From Accumulibacter sp. (GTDB taxonomy: Bacteria > Pseudomonadota > Gammaproteobacteria > Burkholderiales > Rhodocyclaceae): a DNA stretch of 64,000 bases. The stretch spans positions 1,054,001 through 1,118,000 of the forward strand of contig JACKLW010000005.1 in assembly GCA_024235715.1 (NCBI GenBank), read 5' to 3'. Both the position numbers and the translations under genes were made by a program. A model generated the notes under the pieces. The model worked only from the letters and a program-made list of their open reading frames with translations, was not told the DNA's origin and did no database searches. How positions within the stretch are numbered: the stretch's first letter is position 1; each line of letters opens with the position of its first letter. This document shows, piece by piece, positions 16,312 through 25,304 of the stretch.

Positions 16312-19106
16312 TCGACAGGCCGAAAGCGATGGCAGCCAGGGGCGCTCGCGTGCTGTACCGACGTCTGCTGCACCGGGCGACGACGCTGCTCGTCGTGGCG
16401 CTGCTGCTGCCCGTCTTCTCTGCGGCGGTACAGGCCGAACAGAGAACCCTGCGTGTCGGCGTCGGCAGCAACCCACCCATTGCCTTCCGCGACTCCTCCG
16501 GCGCGATGCAGGGCATCGCCGTCGACGTATTGAACTACGTTGCTCAACAGGAGGGTTGGCGCCTGGAATACGTTCACGACGAGTGGCCGGCGATCTTCGC
16601 CATGCTCGAGCGCGGCGAGATCGACCTGCTGACCGGCGTCGCCTACACCCCTGAACGCGCCGACCGGTTTCAGTTTACCCGGCAGACCTTGCTCAGCAAC
16701 TGGGGCGTCGCCTACGCCAAGCCAGGCAGCACGATCCAGTCGCTTCTGGCTCTGCAGGACAAACGTGTCGCGCTCGTCCCTGGGGCGACCTATAGCGACG
16801 CGCTGAGCGAGCGGGTCGACAAGTTCGGCGTGCGTATCGTCCCGGTGCCTGCCGACGACTATGACCAGGTGCTGGCCAAGGTGGCTGCCGGGGATGCTGA
16901 CGCCGGCGTCGTCAGCCGCTCTTTCGGCACGCTGCATGCAGCCGCCTACGAGGTCGAGTCCACCGGCATCGTGTTCAATCCTATCCCGGTCCGCTATGCC
17001 GCGCCGCCGGATGCCGATCCGGCGATCGTCAAAACGCTCGATCGCCACCTCGAAGCGCTGCTCGGTCGGCGCGACACGGTGTATTACCAGTCGCTCGATC
17101 GCTGGCTGGGCACCGCCCAGGCGGCGACCTTGCCGGGATGGGCCGCCTGGGCGTTGATCGGGACGGCTGGCACGCTGGGTCTGGCAGTCTTTTTCGTGTT
17201 CCTGCTTCGCCGTCAGATCAGGCTGCGCACCTGGGCGCTGCGCGAAAGCGAAGAATCCTTCCGTGCGACCTTCGAGCAGGCGGCCGTCGGCATTGCGCAG
17301 GTCGCGCCGGACGGCAGCTGGCTTGAGGTCAACCAGCGGCTGTGCGACATCGTCGGCTACAGCCGCGAGGAGATGCTGCAACCCAGTTTTCAGGACATCA
17401 CCCATCCAGACGACCTGGCGACCGATCTGCAACTGGTAGGCGAAGTGCTGGCGGCAAGCAGGAAAACCTACACCGTCGAGAAGCGTTACCTGCACAAATC
17501 GGGGGCGATCGTCTGGATCAGGTTGACCGTGGCCCTGTTGCGCGCGCAGGACGGCGCACCGAAGTACTTCGTCTCGGTGATCGAGAACATCACCGATCGC
17601 AAGCTGGCCGAAGCGGCGCTTCGCGAAAGCGAAGAGAGACAACGGATGTTCATTGACCATGCGCCGGCGGCGCTGGCCATGTTCGACCGCCAGATGCGCT
17701 ATTTGTCGGTCAGCCGCCGCTGGTTAACGGACTATGGACTGGAAGACTGCGAGATCGTCGGCCGCTCGCACTACGAGATCTTCCCCGAGATCACGGAGAC
17801 CTGGAAGGACGTCCATCGAAGGGCCATGGCGGGAGAGGTAGTACGTGCCGACGAGGAACGTTTCGAGCGCTACGATGGCACCGTCCAGTGGCTGCGCTGG
17901 AAGGTGCGGCCCTGGCACGCGTCGGACGGCACGATCGGCGGCATCGTCATCTTTTCCGAGGACTTCACCGCACGCAAGCTTGCCGAGGCCAGCTTGCGAG
18001 AACAGGAGCAGTTCTTCCGCCTGATTGCCGAGAACATGGGCGACATGATCATCGTGCTTGATCTCGAAGGACGCCGAATTTACAGCAGCCCGGGCTACCA
18101 CGTGCTGTTCGGCGAACCGGCAGATCTGCAGGGACCCGACGCCTTCGCAAACATTCACCCGGACGACCGGGAACGCGTGCGCCGCGGCTTCCGGGACAGC
18201 GTGGAGACCGGCGTCGGCCGGCGCGGCAGCTTCCGCGTCGTGCTGGCCGACGGCAGCTGCCGCGACATCGAAACGCAAGGTGGAGTGATTCGCGGGGCCG
18301 ATGGAAGAGTCGAGCGGGTCGTGGTGGTATCCCGCGACGTTACCGAACACAAGCACATGGTGGACGAAATCCGCCAACTGAACATCGAACTGGAAGAACG
18401 CGTACGCCTGCGAACCGCTGAACTGGCTTCGGCAAACAAGGCCTTGCGCACCTTCACCTATACCGTGTCGCATGATCTGAAGGCCCCTCTGCGAGGTATC
18501 GACGGTTACAGCCAGCTGCTGCTCGAGAGTTATCACGACCTGCTGGACGAAGAGGGGCGCCTCTTTCTGCACAATGTGCGCACGGGGGTCACGCAGATGA
18601 GCCGCCTCATCGAGGATCTCCTGGCCTATTCGCGCATCGAGCGGCGCAGCCTGCAGAGCCAGACGCTCGACCTGTCGCACCAGGTGGCGCTCGTCCTGGA
18701 GGCCTGCCGCGCCGACATCGAGGCGAGCGGTACGGTCGTTGACGTGGCATTGCAGGGGCTCACGGCGCACGGCGATCCGGAGGGTCTGAGCATGATTTTG
18801 CGCAATCTGGCGGACAACGCGCTCAAGTTCGCCCGCGACAGTCGGCCGCCGACCCTGACGATCAGCGCGACGCAGACCGAACACTCGGTCCTTCTTGCGC
18901 TCAAGGACAATGGTATCGGCTTTGACATGCAGTTCCACGATCGCATCTTCGAGATCTTCCAGCGGCTGCAGCGCGCCGAGGATTATCCCGGAACCGGTGT
19001 CGGGCTGGCCATCGTCCACAAGGCCGTGGAACGGATGGGCGGGCGGGTCTGGGGCGAGAGTGCCCCCGGTCAGGGCGCCACGTTCTATCTCGAGTTGCCG
19101 CGCTGA
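16308..19106 (+). CDS. Sensor histidine kinase with periplasmic SBP-type sensor and PAS repeats
   Basis: A 932-aa BvgS-like but hybrid-free kinase. A signal/anchor (about 22-44) is followed by a family 3 solute-binding fold (LRVGVGSNPPIAFRDSSGAM through VYYQSLDRWLG, about 46-265). Then come a membrane helix (about 277-302), three PAS/PAC units and a HisKA-HATPase core. His722 lies in YTVSHDLKAPLRGIDGYS, with NLADNALKFARD, DNGIGFDM and GTGVGLAIVH. The core is nearly identical to that of the preceding kinase. The start overlaps the upstream stop (ATGA). It probably senses a small periplasmic ligand and phosphorylates the adjacent receiver. Confidence 0.9.
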   Translation: MIDRPKAMAARGARVLYRRLLHRATTLLVVALLLPVFSAAVQAEQRTLRVGVGSNPPIAFRDSSGAMQGIAVDVLNYVAQQEGWRLEYVHDEWPAIFAMLERGEIDLLTGVAYTPERADRFQFTRQTLLSNWGVAYAKPGSTIQSLLALQDKRVALVPGATYSDALSERVDKFGVRIVPVPADDYDQVLAKVAAGDADAGVVSRSFGTLHAAAYEVESTGIVFNPIPVRYAAPPDADPAIVKTLDRHLEALLGRRDTVYYQSLDRWLGTAQAATLPGWAAWALIGTAGTLGLAVFFVFLLRRQIRLRTWALRESEESFRATFEQAAVGIAQVAPDGSWLEVNQRLCDIVGYSREEMLQPSFQDITHPDDLATDLQLVGEVLAASRKTYTVEKRYLHKSGAIVWIRLTVALLRAQDGAPKYFVSVIENITDRKLAEAALRESEERQRMFIDHAPAALAMFDRQMRYLSVSRRWLTDYGLEDCEIVGRSHYEIFPEITETWKDVHRRAMAGEVVRADEERFERYDGTVQWLRWKVRPWHASDGTIGGIVIFSEDFTARKLAEASLREQEQFFRLIAENMGDMIIVLDLEGRRIYSSPGYHVLFGEPADLQGPDAFANIHPDDRERVRRGFRDSVETGVGRRGSFRVVLADGSCRDIETQGGVIRGADGRVERVVVVSRDVTEHKHMVDEIRQLNIELEERVRLRTAELASANKALRTFTYTVSHDLKAPLRGIDGYSQLLLESYHDLLDEEGRLFLHNVRTGVTQMSRLIEDLLAYSRIERRSLQSQTLDLSHQVALVLEACRADIEASGTVVDVALQGLTAHGDPEGLSMILRNLADNALKFARDSRPPTLTISATQTEHSVLLALKDNGIGFDMQFHDRIFEIFQRLQRAEDYPGTGVGLAIVHKAVERMGGRVWGESAPGQGATFYLELPR

Positions 19107-19360
19107 TTGGAGCGGCAGCTATCGCCGGCATTCGGTGATCAGGCCCGGAAAGGGTGGCCCCGGGCAAGGCGCCGGTTCCCTTGCTCACGCCTATGCCGTA
19201 AAGTCACGAGCGGGTGGAGACGGGCTCGACCGAAGCGAGCTGCGGGGTGGCCCCGACGTCGGACCGGCGACGGTCCGCGATGCGAGGCAAGGCATGGAAA
19301 TCAGAGTCCGGGCTGACCGCACGCCTGCGTTGCTGGCGACGTTTAATCTGGAGGTTGCGC

Positions 19361-19792
19361 ATGAACGTGGGAACGCTCAATAGACCGATATTGCTGGTCG
19401 AGGACAATCTGGCCGACGTCGACCTGACACTGCGCGCCTTTGCCAGACGGCAACTGGCCAACCCGGTGCAGGTGGCGCGTGATGGCGAGGAGGCGGTCGA
19501 CTGGATTCCGCGCTGGGAGGCCGGAGAAACGCTGCCGCTGCTGATTCTGCTTGACCTCAAGCTGCCGCGAATCGACGGCCTGGAGGTGCTGGCCCGGTTG
19601 AAATCGCATTCGCTCACCCGCAAGATACCGGTGGTCGTGCTGACCACTTCGGAAGAAGACAAGGACATCGAGTCCGCGTACAGCCTGGGTGCCAATTCGT
19701 ACATTCTCAAACCGGTCGATTTCGTCAAATTCGTGGATGTCGCGGCCCAGGTCGAAATGTACTGGTGCATGGTGAACACGCCGCCACGTTGA
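19361..19792 (+). CDS. Single-domain response regulator (Rcp1-like)
   Basis: A 143-aa stand-alone receiver. The acidic pair is in LLVEDNLADVDL, the phosphorylation Asp is in LILLDLKLPRIDGLEVL, the Thr is in VVLTTSEEDKD, and the Lys is in YILKPVDF. The ED-N-DVDL pattern is typical of Rcp1-type receivers that pair with phytochrome-like kinases of the HDLKAPLR class, such as the two kinases just upstream. There is no output domain, so it may shuttle phosphate to another protein, possibly the HPt domain encoded at 26099-27205. The ATG at 19361 follows GGAGG. Confidence 0.9.
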   Translation: MNVGTLNRPILLVEDNLADVDLTLRAFARRQLANPVQVARDGEEAVDWIPRWEAGETLPLLILLDLKLPRIDGLEVLARLKSHSLTRKIPVVVLTTSEEDKDIESAYSLGANSYILKPVDFVKFVDVAAQVEMYWCMVNTPPR

Positions 19793-19809
19793 ACCATGGA
19801 ACGGAGCCC

Positions 19810-22800
19810 ATGATGAGTACAGATCCCAACCGTGTAGACCGTGTACTGTATCTCGAAGACAGCGCGGTCGACGCCGATCTGTGTCGCCGCGCACTTGCCC
19901 GTAGCGCACCCCACACGGTGGTCGAAATCCTGCCCACGGTCGGCGCCGCCATTGCGCGCCTGCAGGCTGCTGCGCCAGCCATCGACGTGATTCTCGCTGA
20001 CCTCACGCTGCCGGACGGCAGCGGCCTCGACCTGCTGGCCCATGTGCGTGCGCACGGCCTGCCGAATGCCTTCGTCGTCCTCACCGGCTGCGGCGACGAG
20101 GCCTCTGCCCTTGCCGCGCTGAAGGCCGGCGCAGACGACTACCTGGGCAAGCATGGCGACTACGCCGATCGCCTGGGGCGTGTCCTGTCGAACGCCCTTG
20201 AGCGTTTCCGCAACGATTTGGAGCGAAAGGGACGACATCTCCGCGTGCTCTACGCCGAACGCAGCCGCTTCGACGTCGATCTCACACTGCGCCATTTCGC
20301 CGCGCACGCGCCATTGTTCCGGATCGATGTCGTCCCTGACGGCGAGGAGGTGCTCAAGCGCCTGCCGCAGCACGCCGACGAAGCCCCGGGCTATGACCTG
20401 TTGCTGCTCGATTACCAGCTGCCGGTACGGAATGCCCTGGAAGTGGCCAAGACGGTGCGCGATCAGCGAGGCCTCGACCTGCCGATCGTTCTGGTCACCG
20501 GCCACGGTGATGAAGACGTGGTCACCGCAGCCATGCGGCTTGGCATCGAGGATTACGTTGTCAAGACGAGCGGATATATAGAGAGACTTCCGACCATCCT
20601 TGAGAATGCGCTGAGGCTGGCCCAACTGCGGCGAGAGCAGTCGCGCCTGCGCAACAGCACCACCCGGCTGACCTATCTGCTGTCGGCCAGTCAGACGATC
20701 CTCTATGCCCTGCGGGTAGACGGCGAACAACTGGCGCCGACCTGGGTCAGCGAGAATATCGCCCGGGTAATGGGCTATGAGCCCGCCAACTGCCTGGCGC
20801 CGGACTGGTGGCTCACGCACGTGCATGCCGACGATCGTGCGCGCGTGCTCGCCGCACAGACTGCTCTGCTGCGCCGGGGAGCGTTGACGCACGAGTACCG
20901 TTTCATCGATGCCAAGGGCGCTGTCCGCTGGCTGCGCGACGACATGCGGGTGGTTCACGACAGCAGCCACAACAGCCGCAAGCCGATCGAAGTGATCGGC
21001 AGTTGGAACGACCTGACCGTCGAGCGCGAGTTCACCGAACGCCAGCGGCTGCATGCCGCCGCCCTGGAAAGCACCCGCGACGGCGTCATCATCACCGACC
21101 TGGCGGGCGCGATCATCAGCGTCAATGCCGCGTTCTGCGAGATCACCGGCTACGCTGCGCCGGACGCGATCGGCCAGAACCCGCGTTTCCTCAAGTCCGG
21201 ACGCCACGATCGCGCCTTCTACCAGGCACTGTGGGCCAGCCTGCTGGAGGGCGGTCATTGGCAGGGCGAAATCTGGAACCGCCGCGCGGATGGCGAAATC
21301 TACCCGCAGTGGGCGACGCTGAGCGTCGTCAGGGACGACGCGGGCTGCCCGTCCCACTACGTGTGTGTTTTGACCGACCTCACCAAGCTCAAGCACAGCG
21401 AAGAACTGGCCGACCGCCTGGCACACTACGACCCCTTGACCGCGCTGCCGAATCGCCTGCTGTTGCGCTCGCTGTTGCAGCACGCACTCGACCGCGCGCA
21501 CCGGGAAGGCAGCAAAGCGGCCGTGCTGCTCGTCAACCTGGACCAGTTCAAGATTGTTAACGAAAGCCTCGGCCACCTTCTGGGCGATGAATTGTTGCGG
21601 GCTGTCGCCGTTCGGCTGAAGAGGCGCTTGCGCCAGCAAGACACCTTCGGACGCCTGGCGGCCGACGAGTTCGCCGCTGTCCTGGAAGGCACGCAGGCTG
21701 CCGAAAATGCAGAAAACACAGCCCGTGACCTGCTCGCCGCGCTGTCGGCGCCCTTCGTGCTCACCGACGGGCACGAAGCCTATGTGCGTGCCAGCGTGGG
21801 GATCAGCCTGTTTCCACAGGACGGGGCGACGGCCAACGACATGCTGCGCAGCGCAACCGCAGCGACGCAGCGCGCCAAGGATCGCGGCGGCAACCAGTGC
21901 GCCCTTTACACCGGCGAACTCGGTCAGGGTGCACTCGAGCGACTGGAAACGGAAAATGCACTGCGACGGGCGTTGAGCCAGGACGAGTTGCGACTTCACT
22001 ACCAGCCTAAAGTGGACCTCGCCAACGGCATGATCATCGGTGCCGAAGCGCTGCTCCGCTGGCAGCGACCCGACGTCGGCCTGGTGCCGCCTGCGAGCTT
22101 CATCCCGCTGGCCGAGAGGACCGGCCTGATCGTGCCGATCGGCACCTGGGTGATCGACGAGGCCTGTCGTCAGGTTCGTGCCTGGATCGACGCCGGCTTG
22201 GCGGCTGTCAAGGTGGCAGTGAATGTCTCGGCGCGCCAGTTCGCCAGTGGCGAGCTTGAGTCGGTGCTCTCCGCCGCCTTCAGCCGCCATGCGGTCGAGC
22301 CGGGAATGTTCGTGCTCGAACTGACCGAGAGCATGCTGATGGCCTCTCCGGACCAGGCCATCGAGCGGCTCCTGCGTCTCAGAGATCTCGGGGTGAGCCT
22401 TTCACTCGACGACTTCGGCACCGGCTATTCCAGCCTCAGCTACCTGAGTCGCTTCCCGGTCGATGAACTCAAGATCGACCGCTCGTTCGTCGAGGACATC
22501 GTGACCGACCCCAACGCGGCGAACATCGCCACCTCGGTGATCGCGCTAGCGCATCGCATGCAACTGAAGGTGGTTGCCGAAGGCGTCGAAACCGACGCGC
22601 AACTGGGCTACCTGAGACAGAACCGCTGCGACCAGATGCAGGGCTATCTGTTCAGCAAGCCCGTTCCGGCGGACGATTTCGCGCGTCTGATTGGTGAGGG
22701 CAGTTCGCTGGCCATCGCCAATGCGCCGAGTGACGCGCGTACCTTGCTGGTGGTGGACGACGAAGCGAATATCCTGTCCGCGATACGCAGGGTGCTGCGC

Positions 22801-23139
22801 GGGCAGGGCTACCGCGTCCTGACCGCGGAGAGCGCTCAAGAGGGGCTGGTGCTGTTGGCCAGCAACGAGGTTCAGGTGATCCTCTCCGATCAACGAATGC
22901 CACAGATGAGCGGCACGGAGTTCCTTGGCCGGGTAAAACTTCTGCATCCGGAAACGGTGCGGCTGGTCATTTCCGGATACACCCAGCTCGACTCGATCAT
23001 CGATGCCGTCAATCAGGGGGCGATCTACAAGTTCCTGACCAAGCCGTGGGACGAGGATCAATTGCGCGAGCACATCCGGGACGCCTTCGCGTACTACGAA
23101 GCGATTATCAAACCGCGCGTCACCGGCAGCAGGGATTGA
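19810..23139 (+). CDS. REC-REC-PAS-PAS-GGDEF(degenerate)-EAL-REC protein
   Basis: A very large (about 1109 aa) c-di-GMP signalling protein. In order: receiver 1 (about 9-125), receiver 2 (about 137-260, first acidic block altered to YAERSRFDVDL), two PAS domains (about 300-520), GGDEF domain, EAL domain, and a third receiver (about 970-1090, ILSDQRMPQMSGTEFL). The GGDEF signature reads AADEF (617-621), so cyclase activity is unlikely. The EAL domain looks complete: EALLRW from E746, NVSARQF, ELTESML, DDFGTGYSS, KIDRSFV and AEGVET. It is therefore probably a phosphodiesterase with three phosphorylation inputs. A GGAG site precedes tandem ATGs at 19810 and 19813. Confidence 0.9.
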   Translation: MMSTDPNRVDRVLYLEDSAVDADLCRRALARSAPHTVVEILPTVGAAIARLQAAAPAIDVILADLTLPDGSGLDLLAHVRAHGLPNAFVVLTGCGDEASALAALKAGADDYLGKHGDYADRLGRVLSNALERFRNDLERKGRHLRVLYAERSRFDVDLTLRHFAAHAPLFRIDVVPDGEEVLKRLPQHADEAPGYDLLLLDYQLPVRNALEVAKTVRDQRGLDLPIVLVTGHGDEDVVTAAMRLGIEDYVVKTSGYIERLPTILENALRLAQLRREQSRLRNSTTRLTYLLSASQTILYALRVDGEQLAPTWVSENIARVMGYEPANCLAPDWWLTHVHADDRARVLAAQTALLRRGALTHEYRFIDAKGAVRWLRDDMRVVHDSSHNSRKPIEVIGSWNDLTVEREFTERQRLHAAALESTRDGVIITDLAGAIISVNAAFCEITGYAAPDAIGQNPRFLKSGRHDRAFYQALWASLLEGGHWQGEIWNRRADGEIYPQWATLSVVRDDAGCPSHYVCVLTDLTKLKHSEELADRLAHYDPLTALPNRLLLRSLLQHALDRAHREGSKAAVLLVNLDQFKIVNESLGHLLGDELLRAVAVRLKRRLRQQDTFGRLAADEFAAVLEGTQAAENAENTARDLLAALSAPFVLTDGHEAYVRASVGISLFPQDGATANDMLRSATAATQRAKDRGGNQCALYTGELGQGALERLETENALRRALSQDELRLHYQPKVDLANGMIIGAEALLRWQRPDVGLVPPASFIPLAERTGLIVPIGTWVIDEACRQVRAWIDAGLAAVKVAVNVSARQFASGELESVLSAAFSRHAVEPGMFVLELTESMLMASPDQAIERLLRLRDLGVSLSLDDFGTGYSSLSYLSRFPVDELKIDRSFVEDIVTDPNAANIATSVIALAHRMQLKVVAEGVETDAQLGYLRQNRCDQMQGYLFSKPVPADDFARLIGEGSSLAIANAPSDARTLLVVDDEANILSAIRRVLRGQGYRVLTAESAQEGLVLLASNEVQVILSDQRMPQMSGTEFLGRVKLLHPETVRLVISGYTQLDSIIDAVNQGAIYKFLTKPWDEDQLREHIRDAFAYYEAIIKPRVTGSRD

Positions 23140-23183
23140 GCGACGGGCCGAGGCCTGGCTTTCTTCTCATCCATTGTTCTTGC

Positions 23184-23257
23184 TGGTGCCCCCGGTCGGA
23201 ATCGAACCAACACCTGATGATTACAAATCAACTGCACGACCTTCATGCTACGGGGGC
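23184..23257 (-). tRNA. tRNA-Thr(TGT), atypical
   Basis: A 74-nt cloverleaf with encoded CCA. The acceptor GCCCCCG pairs perfectly with CGGGGGC. The anticodon loop TTTGTAA gives TGT (Thr). The T-arm GTTGG/CCGAC carries loop TTCGATT. Unusual features: the D-arm is GCAT-GAAGGTC-GTGC instead of the usual GCTCAGT-type arm, and the anticodon stem GTTGA/TCATC has a T-T mismatch. Threonyl-tRNA synthetase identity bases (G1-C72, C2-G71, anticodon G35 and U36) are kept. It may be a functional extra isoacceptor or a decaying copy. Confidence 0.75.
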
Positions 23258-23447
23258 TGAGAGTGCTTTCGAGGCGGTGATTATAGCCGAAGCGCTCGCT
23301 GCCGTAGCTACCGGAACACGCCCACAATGCTGCGCCGGAGGAACGGCAGAGACAGGTGGCAGTCCGCTCGCTGCCATGCAGCATTCTTTCTCCGCTGCGG
23401 GCCCGCTGATAGAATGCCTTGACTCCTTGAATTGTTGATGGACCGCC

Positions 23448-25247
23448 ATGCCAACGCTCTCGAACCCGTCGGAAATCGCTCGCGAGACGCTGCGCCAGCT
23501 GGCTACCCGGCGCATGTCTCCGTCGCCGGAAAACTACCGGGCGCTCTACCACGAGATCGCTGGCACCTCCGCGGACAGCGCGGCGCCTTTTCCGCAGCGG
23601 GAGCTGAAGGCGCTGCTGACATCGCTGCCGAACGAGCAACCGGCGCAGCAACGTCTCTTCAAGCGCTTCGCCCAGGCGTTCAAGGGAGAGAGCTGGGAGG
23701 AGTTGAAGCGTGGCCTCGGCGAGCTGTTTGCGCAGCTCGGCAAGGAGCAGGATCTGCCCTGGAGTGAACTGTTCGCGGACTTCCTGCGTCAGTGGGAGAG
23801 CAAACAGACGGGACTTACCGTGGCGCGCAAGCGTGAGGCGCTCGAGCGTGTGCTGAGCGGAGGCGCGGGCAACAGCGAGCTGCTCTTCGCACGCTTGCAG
23901 GGGCTGGTCAGATCGTGGTCGCGGAATGAGCCGGGAGCCGACGAAATGCCGTTGGTCGAGGCGGCCAAGGCTGCGCCGGCACCACCAGCAGCAGCGGCGA
24001 ACGATGCAGCGGCAGCCAAGGTGCTCGCGGCCGGCGCGGAAGCCGCGGAACTGTCGACCGAGCTGCGTGAAACCTTCGCGTACACGCTGGAGGTGCTCTT
24101 TCCCTCGCAGCTCCTCGACGAACCCGAGCTGATGGCCGACGCGAAAGCGCTGGCGCACAAGGTCCGCACGGCCACCTCTCGGGCGGCGATGGAAGGACTG
24201 CAGGCGAGCATCAAGCGCTTCGCCTTTCGCCTCGAGATTCTCTCGGAGGACCGCGCCGAACTGCGTGCCGGTCTGCTGAAGCTGCTGCAGTTGCTGATCG
24301 AAAACGTCGGCGAACTGGTCGTCGAGGACCGTTGGCTCAGCGGGCAGATCGAGATCGTCCGCGACATTGTCGCTGGCCCGTTGAGCATCCGCTCGATAGG
24401 CGACGCCGAGAGCCGGCTCAAGGAAGTGATTTTCAAGCAGGGGCAGCTCAAGCACAGCCTCAACGAAGCCAGGGAGAGCCTCAAGCAGATGCTTGCCGGA
24501 TTCGTCGATCACCTGGCGGAGTTTGCCGATTCGACTTCCGACTATCACGACAAGATCGAGATCTGTGCGGACCGGATCAGCAACGCCGAAGACATCGCCG
24601 AGCTGGAGGACGTGCTCGCCGAAGTGATCCGTGAGACACAGATCATTCAGCTCAACGCCCAGCGCTCTCGGGACGAGCTGCGCAGCGCCAAACAAAGCGT
24701 CGAGGAAGCCGAGAAGCGCATCGGCGAACTGCAAAGCGAACTCGACAAGGCCAGCACGCTGGTGCGCCACGACCAGCTCACCGGCGCGCTTAACCGGCGC
24801 GGCCTCGAGGAAGCCTTCGGCAAGGAAACCGCGCGCGCGCAGCGCCGAAAATCGACGCTCTGCGTCGCTTTGCTGGACATCGACAATTTCAAGAAGCTGA
24901 ACGACTCACTCGGGCACGATGCCGGCGACGCGGCGCTGATCCACCTCACCACGGTGATTCGCGAGACGATGCGTCCGCAGGATACCGTCGCCCGCTTCGG
25001 TGGCGAGGAATTCATCATCCTGCTGCCGGACACGCCACTCGAGGATGCACAGACGGCGATCATTCGCCTGCAGCGCGAGCTGACCCGGCGCATCTTCCTG
25101 CACAACAACAACCGGCAACTGATTACCTTCAGCGCCGGCCTCACCGATTTTCGGCCCGACGACACACAGGCGTCGGTCAGCAAACGCGCGGACGAAGCGA
25201 TGTTCGCTGCCAAGCAGGCGGGCAAGAACCGGGTAACGATCGGCTGA
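23448..25247 (+). CDS. GGDEF diguanylate cyclase
   Basis: A 599-aa soluble protein with a long helical N-terminal region. That region includes SPENYRALYHEIAGTS near the start and coiled-coil-like stretches around residues 390-440. The C-terminal GGDEF domain carries the active-site motif FGGEEF at 518-522. An intact inhibitory I-site RPQD lies at 509-512, exactly five residues upstream, so product feedback is expected. It is predicted to make c-di-GMP from two GTP. There is no membrane segment or recognised sensor. The ATG at 23448 matches the start of the conserved N-terminus. Confidence 0.9.
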   Translation: MPTLSNPSEIARETLRQLATRRMSPSPENYRALYHEIAGTSADSAAPFPQRELKALLTSLPNEQPAQQRLFKRFAQAFKGESWEELKRGLGELFAQLGKEQDLPWSELFADFLRQWESKQTGLTVARKREALERVLSGGAGNSELLFARLQGLVRSWSRNEPGADEMPLVEAAKAAPAPPAAAANDAAAAKVLAAGAEAAELSTELRETFAYTLEVLFPSQLLDEPELMADAKALAHKVRTATSRAAMEGLQASIKRFAFRLEILSEDRAELRAGLLKLLQLLIENVGELVVEDRWLSGQIEIVRDIVAGPLSIRSIGDAESRLKEVIFKQGQLKHSLNEARESLKQMLAGFVDHLAEFADSTSDYHDKIEICADRISNAEDIAELEDVLAEVIRETQIIQLNAQRSRDELRSAKQSVEEAEKRIGELQSELDKASTLVRHDQLTGALNRRGLEEAFGKETARAQRRKSTLCVALLDIDNFKKLNDSLGHDAGDAALIHLTTVIRETMRPQDTVARFGGEEFIILLPDTPLEDAQTAIIRLQRELTRRIFLHNNNRQLITFSAGLTDFRPDDTQASVSKRADEAMFAAKQAGKNRVTIG

Positions 25248-25304
25248 AGCGAAGTCGCCGGCGGCGACGCGCGGCGAAATCCGGTGACGCGCCCCGGCTG
25301 CGGC

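Noticed and set aside
12961..16476. 1171-codon open frame on the minus strand opposite the CHASE kinase
   Set aside because: The plus-strand frame shows complete kinase and PAS motifs; the minus frame has none and spans two gene boundaries.
19204..22290. 1028-codon open frame on the minus strand opposite the receiver and GGDEF/EAL genes
   Set aside because: No recognisable motif; the opposite strand is fully explained by conserved domains.
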